Below are positions 56,737-64,000 of a stretch of DNA of 64,000 nt, one piece after another (within the stretch, counting starts at the first letter, position 1; the number at the start of each line of letters is the position of its first letter). The DNA lies in assembly GCA_014706385.1 (NCBI GenBank), contig JACGZH010000006.1, positions 744,001 to 808,000 of the forward strand, written 5' to 3'. This DNA is from Phaffia rhodozyma (Eukaryota > Basidiomycota > Tremellomycetes > Cystofilobasidiales > Mrakiaceae). A program made the translations under genes and the position numbers. The notes beneath the pieces are model-generated. The model had not been told where the DNA came from. It worked only from the letters and a program-made list of their open reading frames with translations, and made no database searches.

Positions 56737-59700
56737 TTAATCGAGCCAATCCAACACAGCCGGCCTTACAACATTGCTGTCTCTCGCTCTGACTTTGACC
56801 AGATTGATCAACTCTCCACTTTTCCGTGTCGGTCGTCTGCCTACTACTAACTGAATTCGAGTTCGCTCGACATCACGTCTTACAAGGTCCACAGCGGCCG
56901 ATAAGGGAATCGCGCCTAGACCATGTCCTTTACCACGAGAGAGCGAAAACGCTCCGGTGGTTTGATAGCCGATTGTATCCGAGAATGGAGGAATAGGTAT
57001 CTGGGACTGTTGGCAGACCATTCCAAACATCACCTTGTCAATAACGTACAACTGTGCATCATCAAGACAGAATAGAGAAAGAAAGAAGACTGACCTGTTC
57101 GTCCCAGTCCAAATCTCTTCCTCTCTTCCCACGGGCAAACCCATCCCTCCACCCTGCTTCTTCCTCTATGGCGACTGGATCGGTCGCCAGCTTGTAGATT
57201 GGTCCAACATCCTGAGCAACTCCTCTACCCAGCATGGCGACTGAGACTCTGATCAAAGCAGATGAGTAGAGTTCATTTGCCTGACTGTCCTTTAATGGAA
57301 GGAGACCGCGCTTGGACCGATGTGCATTAAGTTCGGCGAGGAGAGCGAGAGGTGGGGTTACGGATGACGCTGTCGGGTTTGAAATCCGATAAAGAATTTC
57401 GGTTGGAGAGGGTGTTCGAAGAAGCCAAGGGTGCTTTGGTTGATTTGTTGTATCGGCGGCAATGGTTTCCTGGCTATTTCTTCCATTTGACCCATCATTC
57501 AACACTATATCCCTCGTCATCATCGCTGTCGGGTCGATTGAAGAAAAGAGTGAACTCCAATCTGGCTTCCAAGGGTTCCCACCCTCTTTCCAGCCGAGCC
57601 GATTCCAATTGGTTCTCTTTGCGCTCGGCTTCTTCTCCCATCTGTGAGTGTCTTCTTTCTCCCTCTCTGCCCACCATCTCGCAGAAGCATCAGTGCCCGG
57701 CCAGTCGGAAGGGAAACTTCCAGATCCAGTTTCATACGCTTGCGATTGTCGTTCTCTGATCCCACCGATCCGAGTCCCGGTGAAAACCAAGGAATGAAGG
57801 AATGGTTGGGCCCATGCCTTCGGAAGGTAGAGTATGTATCCATGCATGGAGCTTTTTGATACCATCGAGTTTGCCGGATTTGGTGTGGGAATGCTATGTT
57901 GGATGAGAAGAACAGGAATTCGAGCATCCTGAGCTATCGCTCGGAGAGGTTGACCAGGGATCCCGAGCTACAGATCATCGTGGAAGGAAGAGTAGCGAAG
58001 GATAAGAAGAAGAAAAAAAACAAGAAAGACGTGCGGTTCAATCTAAATGAGTAAAGAGAGCAATGTGTGTTAGGAATCAAGAAGGATCTCACCTTCGCTC
58101 GTCGTTTATCGAGTTCAACCTTTTTAGTTTTCTTTCTCCCAAGTCTCGCTCTCACTTTACTATCCCAAAGATCAGAACGAGCTAGCTCTGAACTAGGTTG
58201 GAATGGGAAAGCTGGTGCCAATGGATCGGTGTTCGAAGGATCTACATGTTTGACGTTTTTTGGGGGAAAGCTGCGAACGTCCAAAGTGATGATAAGTCCG
58301 GATACATACACGAACGCATACAAGAATCTGCTCTATCTCTTGATCATCTAGGGAAAAGCTCGCTCACCTCAATCGAGGATCGTAAACGGTGAATCCCATG
58401 ACCATCCCAGAAGGCATATTTCCCGCTGTCCTGAGATCAGGCAAGCGCTTCCAGATCTTTTTATGTATGTTGATTTGATTGAATCGCAAGTTTTCCGGAG
58501 ATCTCCTCTTGTATCAGATATACCGGGTGGACGGTTTGTATAAACAATTCAATGAAGAAAAGAAGCTCACCTGTCGCATCTCGTTTCTGTCTTCGCTTTT
58601 GGTAAGCGCTCCCAGAGCACCTTTCAGAACTTTTCCTGATTTGGGTCCAATAATCTCAAACACATTCACGCTGTCTCTTATGTCATTAAGCTCGACCGTT
58701 GTCTCCTTGGCCGTCACGACCGAACCTTCTCCGGCCGTTGCTGAGGACGCCGATTTTCGTTTTTCTTTCTCATCCAGACCAGGTTGATCTAGAGTAATCT
58801 CATCCAATACGTGGGTGATTGCGCCTCGGAGGGCACCCCAAACTTCAGCATGGGAGCATGCATGGAATCTGATCCAGACTTTTCTGATGGGCTCCTCAGT
58901 TTGCTTTGAGTGTCGGATGATCTGACTAGACGGGCCGGCTTCGGGTTCGGCGGAGGAGGGTTGTGTTGTCGTCGGAGAAAGAGGCTGCCAGAGAACGGTA
59001 GCTGGACAGAGCAAATTCAAAGGATAGCTAGCCGGCCGGTAGAGAGTCGTTTGTGCTTGTCGCGAACCAGAGGAGTATCTGTTGGCGACAAGATTGAACA
59101 TCAAGATTTCCTTCATTCGATACCTCGCACAGACCATGAATGATCGACTGACCGTTTACCCCAGCAGATCTCACCGGCAACAGTCTTTAAAATTCTTTCA
59201 AGAACATGCTCTGTTGCTTTGAGTTCGACTAACGAAAAGTAAGACACGTCATTCAAGATCGACCCATGGGAGGCCGCTCGATGGGACGGCCTGAAGGACT
59301 TTTCGGTCGGATGATGGGCTAGACGGAAGCCCCAGACGTTGATCATGTGCATTCGCTTTGCATGCCAGATATGTGTCTCAAGCCATATTTTCGAACCTAG
59401 CCAAGGAAAAACGCAAGGAACGAAGGAAGAGAGACCAATACAGAGTGAGAATCAGCTAACAAACACATGAATATGACAATAGCGCGAAGTTGCAACCTAC
59501 GTTGTCGGCGCCTGAACCGTTCCGTTTTCGTCAGTCCGATCTTTTTAGCAATCTTTTTCCGAGGATAATGTTTTGGAATCGTCCTTGTCTTTGGATCAAT
59601 CTTCAACACGTGGACATGAGGAATCGTCAGGGCCAAACTCTCTGTGAGCGAGCCAGGATACAAGTGTTTTCATAAGGAGAACGCGAAACACACCTCAGCA

Positions 59701-60370
59701 GCCGCTTTCGCTCTCAAACGGCCTGGTACTCGTCGAGCATTATGCGAAGCTGCTCTTCGCCGAAGATGACGAGGTAATGTCTGGAAAGCTCTCTTCGTGG
59801 CCGAGAGACTAGAAGAGAAGGAATGAACGAGAGTGGAAGGTCATTGAGCCTTTAGTGAGCTTGAAGAAAGCGAGCAAGAGCATCGAGCTACACAACTGAA
59901 GCAACATACAATGTGTTCCTCATAGAGTCTTTCATTGAGGTGATCTCGGCTGCCCGTGCCTATATCCATTACGATTTTGTGTGCGAGAGAGCGAGGAAGG
60001 GAGAAAAAACGTCGGTAAAGGCTTTGTTTAACCAGATATCTCTGTCAAGGTGGCCTAGAGGTTCCGTGAAGATCAAGCATACCAAGGTAAACCGTTCAAC
60101 GGCAACGTTTGCTGGTAATTCGGGTCCATCTGATTTAAGTCAGAGGTAGCCAAAGTGTATTCGCCGTAGAGGGTTGTGTCAGGAATGATATCTGTTTGAA
60201 GAATCACGGACTGAAGTCATCTAGACACACTCACTCTTCAACGCTGATTCATTTGCTTTGCCTAATGCCGGGCCGATCGACTTTCTCAAACTTGTACGTT
60301 GAGCCGGTCGAATCTGTCTGTTTGCAGCCAATCTTGCCCGTTTATTGAGCACTGGTTGTTCGGGGGCCAT
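56737..60370 (-). CDS. POP1: RNase P / RNase MRP subunit POP1
   Basis: The largest protein of RNase P and MRP, which process tRNA and rRNA precursors. The start at 60370 reads MAPEQPVLNKRARLAANRQI; a second in-frame ATG lies at 60451. Next exons give the Pop1 N-terminal domain: ARAAEITSMKDSMRN, LPRHLRRRAASHNARRVPG, and WHAKRMHMINVWGFRLAHHP with SFRPSHRAASHGSI. The middle includes PLNLLCPATVLWQPLSP and RKVWIRFHACSHAEVW. The POPLD region follows: LPKAWAQPFLHSLVFTGTRI and YETGSGSFPSDWPGTDASAR. The C-terminus ends LVKVRARDSNVVRPAVLDWL at 56737. About ten exons are present. The order of Pop1 and POPLD domains is as expected. Confidence 0.93.
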
Positions 60371-60457
60371 AGCACGAGAGAGCGAAAGTGTTCGGGCTTT
60401 GATCGAAGCAGAGGAACGGACGAGGGAAGACACAGTTAGATGATGGTTCAAAAAATG

Positions 60458-60481
60458 ATCACGTGAGATGTTTCACGTGAT
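60458..60481. promoter_or_regulatory. Perfect inverted repeat, ATCACGTGA / TCACGTGAT
   Basis: Two 9-base arms in inverted order with a 6-base spacer, each containing CACGTG. They lie about 90-110 bases upstream of the POP1 ATG. The core is a bHLH-type binding word in fungi; the binding protein here is an inference. Confidence 0.7.
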
Positions 60482-62655
60482 ACCAGCATGTGAGGCTGTG
60501 CGCACGACTGGTATATCATTAATCCGCCGACACGTTCTGTTTATTCCTCCATCGTTTTCTACAACAAGTAGCGGTCATGACGAGAGAACATGAACAATGG
60601 TCAAAATAGCCAGAACTTGTGTTTGCTGGTCGAATCGGCCTCCGATGACGACTCTAGACAAAGACAGTCACATTCCACCATCTTCTGAATGTCCGTGAAC
60701 CTCGCTTTAGCCGAGGAATGTTTGAGAGCTGTGAACATTGACAAAGGTGTGAGAAGACTTGCCTTGTCTGTGGATGTTGTGTGAAAACTGGAAATTGTGC
60801 CGAAAAGTTTTAAACAGTATTGTCATCCGGAGAACAGCACTCATAGGGTCTCATTGTTTGGCGCTCGAATTGAGTAGAACAAAAAAGCGATGAAAAACGA
60901 TCATGAAGCACATTACAGTGAGTTTGTGTAATAATGGCGACCTATAATTAGCAGAAGAAACAAACGAGAAGAGAAAGAGTAATAAAAAGAGAACAGCGGA
61001 ATGGGAGGATGACGAGTTTTTCGAGATGATTTTCAACTCGAATTTGATGCAAATGTCGGAGAAGGCAAGAGAGTGAAACAAAAGGAAAAAAAATTGAGAA
61101 AAAGGCAGAGAAGGAAGAAGAAACAGCCCAGCACGACTTGAGATCCTTAGGAGATGAGGCGACAGAGAACAACTCTCGAGATTGAATGTATATGATGGGT
61201 ACAAGTCACAAATGCTGATGCAAAGTCTCAGTGGAAGAAAAATTCATGGGAATATGCGTTGCTCAGCTGGGCCGGTTGGTGGGAATGATCGATAATGATC
61301 AGTGGATAACGATGGCGCCTGGCCAGGAACAAGAGGGGATATAAAGAGGAAAGGACAATTCAGCTTGCTGCGGTTCGATCTGGTGCCCTAGAGTAAAAAA
61401 CGCCACTTCATATTCGGCAAGTTTCTCCGCGTGTTGACGCCTCGTCAAGCTGCGCTTCGCGGGTTCTCACGTGGCAGTCATCGGAGGGAATGCGGTTCCC
61501 TTTCACGAACCTTATTTCTTCAAACATTGACGAGCGCCGAGACGATCGAGAGAAAGAGGCCTGACCCGACTTGCCTGCCGGTCCTCACTGTCTTTTCGCT
61601 CCCACAACATGGCAAGGAACGGGCTGAAAGGAACATACAACGACTGACGTTTGGAACATCCTTGTGACTGACCTTCGGGTTATCTGACCATCTACCTCTG
61701 CCTTCATGCGCCTCGTTTGTAATGCCTCTTGCCTTTGGCCTATCTTTTATTTTCTTTCTCTTTGTTCCTTTTGTTCGTCTGTTACCGTGCCCTTTTTCTC
61801 TCTCTCTTTCTCTCTGTTGTCTTGCCTGCCCTTTTCTCTGACCAATCCTTTCCCGGAACGCATCCCACTAACCTTCTCTTCTCTTACTCTCTGATCCTAG
61901 AGGCAAGATAGAATGAAACTCGAACGGCAGATGGGAATGTTTTTCTCTCTTTCTTTTGTCTGATCTATTCTCTCGATCTCTATTTTTTGTCCTTCTCTTC
62001 CTCAGTAGCCATTGAATCGTCAAGACAAACTGATGAAACGCTGGGAACACTTCAAACAGATCCTGTCCCCCTTTCCGCGTCCCCCTGTCTACAACCAAAC
62101 CAAACCAAAAAGCACACACACACACATCTTTTGCCGTTTTCATCCTCTTCTGATCGATACAGTCCCGCTTTGTGCCATCATCCGATCGATTGACAAGCCC
62201 GTTCCTCTACATCTTTTATCTGCCATCGTTTCCTCTTCCCTTTCTTTCTTTTAATTCCCTCTCTCTCTCTTGCCTGTGGCTTCTTCCCTTTCGGTTCGAA
62301 CCTTCATATTTCTTTTTTTCCAATTTCGTCGTTCATCAACCGCCAGCCTGTCGCCTCTTCTCTAGTGCCGTCTCAAACCGGTTGGCCGTGTCCCTTTGAT
62401 GATCGAGCTTGGAAATCTGGATCCACCTCTAGAATCTTGAAAAAAGTACACACGCACGCATACACACCCACAACCCTTCCTTCTTCACCTCAACTTCTTT
62501 TCTTCCACCTGTTTCCTTTCTTAGCCTCGCTCTTCCTTTCTTTACAAGCTTCCCTGTCTTCCCTGGCTCTCTTCCTCTTCTTTCGTCACCCCTCTCAGCC
62601 AAGTGGGCTGTCCTTCGGCTTCTCTTTCACTCTTTCGCTTTCTCTCTATCCTTCG

Positions 62656-62690
62656 CACACGCACACGCACACACACACACACACACACAC
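62656..62690. repeat. (CA)n microsatellite
   Basis: CA dinucleotide run with a few CG steps, about 365-400 bases upstream of the HMG-box gene ATG on its sense strand. Confidence 0.95.
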
Positions 62691-63054
62691 AAACATACAC
62701 ACGCTTCCTTCTTCTTCTCCTCGCTTTTGCTCCATTTCCTACTGTGCAACCTTCTCCTCTTCCTCCTTGACCATCCACTTCTTTTGGTTGTTGCCTTCTC
62801 CTCTTCAATCGCATCTGGCTGATACCCGTTGTAGGGATTCTTACCTGTGATCCTAGTTTGTATATTCCGCATTGCGCTTCCGCCTCTCGTCCTAATCTCG
62901 ACTTGAATTTTTCCGTTTCGACCCTACATACAACCTCTTCAGGTTGTTTGGCGAGCAGAACCCCTGTATACCTTTTTGAAATTCTTCTCTTCCTGCCCCA
63001 TCCTGCCCTGCTCCTCTATACCTCGCTGCAGCCCACTACGCTTGCCCTTGCTCG

Positions 63055-64000
63055 ATGTCGGATCCAAAACCTAGTCCAACAGCGCCTCCAATACGAGCAG
63101 AGAGCTTTCCGAGACTCTCTGACCGCGGTCAACACTACCCTCATCCCAATCCAGAACAAAGCTCTTCCGCATTGTTCTACGAACCACCCAGCATTCTACT
63201 CCCCTCACAGCCTTCTCCTTATATCACCTCAACAGCCTCCTTCCCATCATCTCCTGGATTGCCCGAGACAGTGTCCACCTTTCCCGTCGCTCCAGCCATC
63301 ACTCCAAGTTCCGATCTGCACCATCATCCCCATCATTATCACCATCAGCAGCCGTTGCCGCCGTTGCCGCCGCCGCGACAGCAACAGCAACAGCAACAGT
63401 CGACCAGCACATCATGGCCTTCATCATCAGATTGGAAACCATCAGCAGCAGCGGCAAAGATGACGATGACGCGTCCTTCGAGTGATCATCTGCAAAACCA
63501 GGTCAATTCGCAATCTAGCGCTTGGTCAGTCTCATCCGGCTTCCCGTCCAGACCCTGGTCATCTTCCTCTTCTTCCACCACTGCCTCGTCCAACTCAGTG
63601 GCCAGCGCGTCAAGTTCGCTGTCTGGCTTGACCCTCGAACTGTCGAACGCGTCGGTCACTGAGAGTCCGTCGTTGGAGAACGGAGTGTTCAAACCGGTCC
63701 CTCAACCAGGGGTATCTGCTCCGAAAAAGACAAATTCCCACACGAAGCCCACCCCAGAAGGCCACGTGCCCAGACCGAGAAACAGTTTCATGTTGTATCG
63801 AATGGACGTCGTCAATAGAGGGTTGATCAAGGAAGAAACCAAGCATCAGAACATCAGTAAGATTGTCGGACTGATGTGGAAAGGAGTAAGTTTTGCATCT
63901 TTCAGACTATCATTTCTAAACGAGACTCAATCCCCAAATGTTTCTCTACATAGCTCTCGGACACTCAGCAGGCACCCTATCGATTGGCTGCCCAAAAAGA
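63055..64000 (+). CDS. HMG-box (MATA-type) transcription factor, 3' part off the window
   Basis: The start at 63055 gives MSDPKPSPTAPPIRAESFPR. The N-terminal 235 residues are disordered: His-rich (DLHHHPHHYHHQQ), a Gln run near 63382-63400, and Ser-rich stretches. The HMG box begins about residue 236 with VPRPRNSFMLYRMDVVNRGL, then NISKIVGLMWKG. A GTAAGT...TAG intron (about 63886-63952) joins LSDTQQAPYRLAAQK at the window end. The PRPRNSFMLYR opening is typical of fungal mating and pheromone-response HMG factors (Prf1, Ste11, MatHMG), so a role in mating or differentiation is likely but not proven. The second half of the box and the C-terminus are outside the window. Confidence 0.88.
   Translation, partial: MSDPKPSPTAPPIRAESFPRLSDRGQHYPHPNPEQSSSALFYEPPSILLPSQPSPYITSTASFPSSPGLPETVSTFPVAPAITPSSDLHHHPHHYHHQQPLPPLPPPRQQQQQQQSTSTSWPSSSDWKPSAAAAKMTMTRPSSDHLQNQVNSQSSAWSVSSGFPSRPWSSSSSSTTASSNSVASASSSLSGLTLELSNASVTESPSLENGVFKPVPQPGVSAPKKTNSHTKPTPEGHVPRPRNSFMLYRMDVVNRGLIKEETKHQNISKIVGLMWKGVSFASFRLSFLNETQSPNVSLHSSRTLSRHPIDWLPKK

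Larger units (their letters stand above)
60371..63054. promoter_or_regulatory. 2.7 kb divergent upstream region, POP1 / HMG-box gene
   Basis: By far the longest gap here. The POP1 side holds the CACGTGA inverted repeat at 60458-60481. From about 61700 the plus strand is T/C-rich with many short upstream ATGs, consistent with a long leader for the HMG-box gene. CA runs lie near 62109-62126 and 62656-62690. Open frames in it are Phe/Ser/Leu or His/Thr composition shadows. Confidence 0.6.

Noticed and set aside
57062..57927. Long frames on both strands over the POP1 C-terminal exons
   Set aside because: Only the minus-strand frame carrying the POPLD motifs is coding; the others are shadows.
62365..62850. 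161-codon plus-strand frame with a His/Thr run
   Set aside because: Composition shadow of T/C-rich leader and the CA tract upstream of the HMG-box gene.
1..64000. CRISPR arrays, insertion sequences, LTR elements, biosynthetic cluster
   Set aside because: No direct-repeat/spacer pattern, no transposase or reverse-transcriptase motifs, and no core biosynthetic enzyme. The Rua1-like regulator has no glycolipid genes beside it here.

Overview
The window is nuclear DNA from a fungus, most likely a basidiomycete. Nearly every gene is broken by short GT-AG introns of about 45-110 bases. Leaders and 3' flanks are rich in T and C on the coding strand. The gene set is eukaryotic housekeeping plus lineage-typical items: a Rua1-type zinc-finger regulator, a family 9 glycoside hydrolase with a membrane tail, an MGAT5-like glycosyltransferase and a MATA-type HMG-box factor. 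I cannot place it more precisely from sequence alone. There are no prokaryotic operons, CRISPR arrays, rRNA or convincing tRNA genes, and no intact transposon.

Layout. 1-14.9 kb: oxalyl-CoA synthetase PCS60 (C-terminus off the edge), TMA46/ZC3H15, the ER ubiquitin-conjugating enzyme UBC6, the checkpoint clamp subunit RAD9, a small orphan protein, and an aldo-keto reductase with a hydrophobic tail. 15-26 kb: a long repeat-bearing divergent promoter, a Rua1-like regulator, the FG nucleoporin NUP54/57, and a disordered basic protein. 26-34.5 kb: a small orphan, a coiled-coil protein, GID7/WDR26 and EMC2. 34.5-37 kb: a gene-poor tract full of broken coding remnants. 37-49.4 kb: eIF3k, a GT18-like transferase, NBP35, a long mitochondrial-looking orphan, a LysM protein and ZIM17. 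49.8-64 kb: GH9 endoglucanase, MLH1, POP1 and the start of an HMG-box factor.

How the genes relate. The neighbours do not form a pathway cluster. Roles recur loosely: genome maintenance (RAD9, MLH1), ubiquitin-dependent turnover and ER biology (UBC6, GID7, EMC2), translation and RNA processing (TMA46, eIF3k, POP1), and Fe-S or mitochondrial chaperone functions (NBP35, ZIM17). Many genes sit head to head with 0.2-0.65 kb between start codons. Several of these gaps share CACGTG palindromes and TGTAACC/GGTTACA words.

I did not find a clearly new multi-gene system. The items most worth a second look are the 34.5-36.7 kb remnant tract, the apparent GC-AG intron and split zinc knuckle in ZIM17, the long mitochondrial-looking orphan at 43.3-46.6 kb, the Cys-rich LysM fusion, the tail-anchored aldo-keto reductase, and the matching CA tracts upstream of both transcription-factor genes. 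Exon joins were worked out by eye from frame continuity and splice consensus. Spans are therefore firmer than individual junctions.
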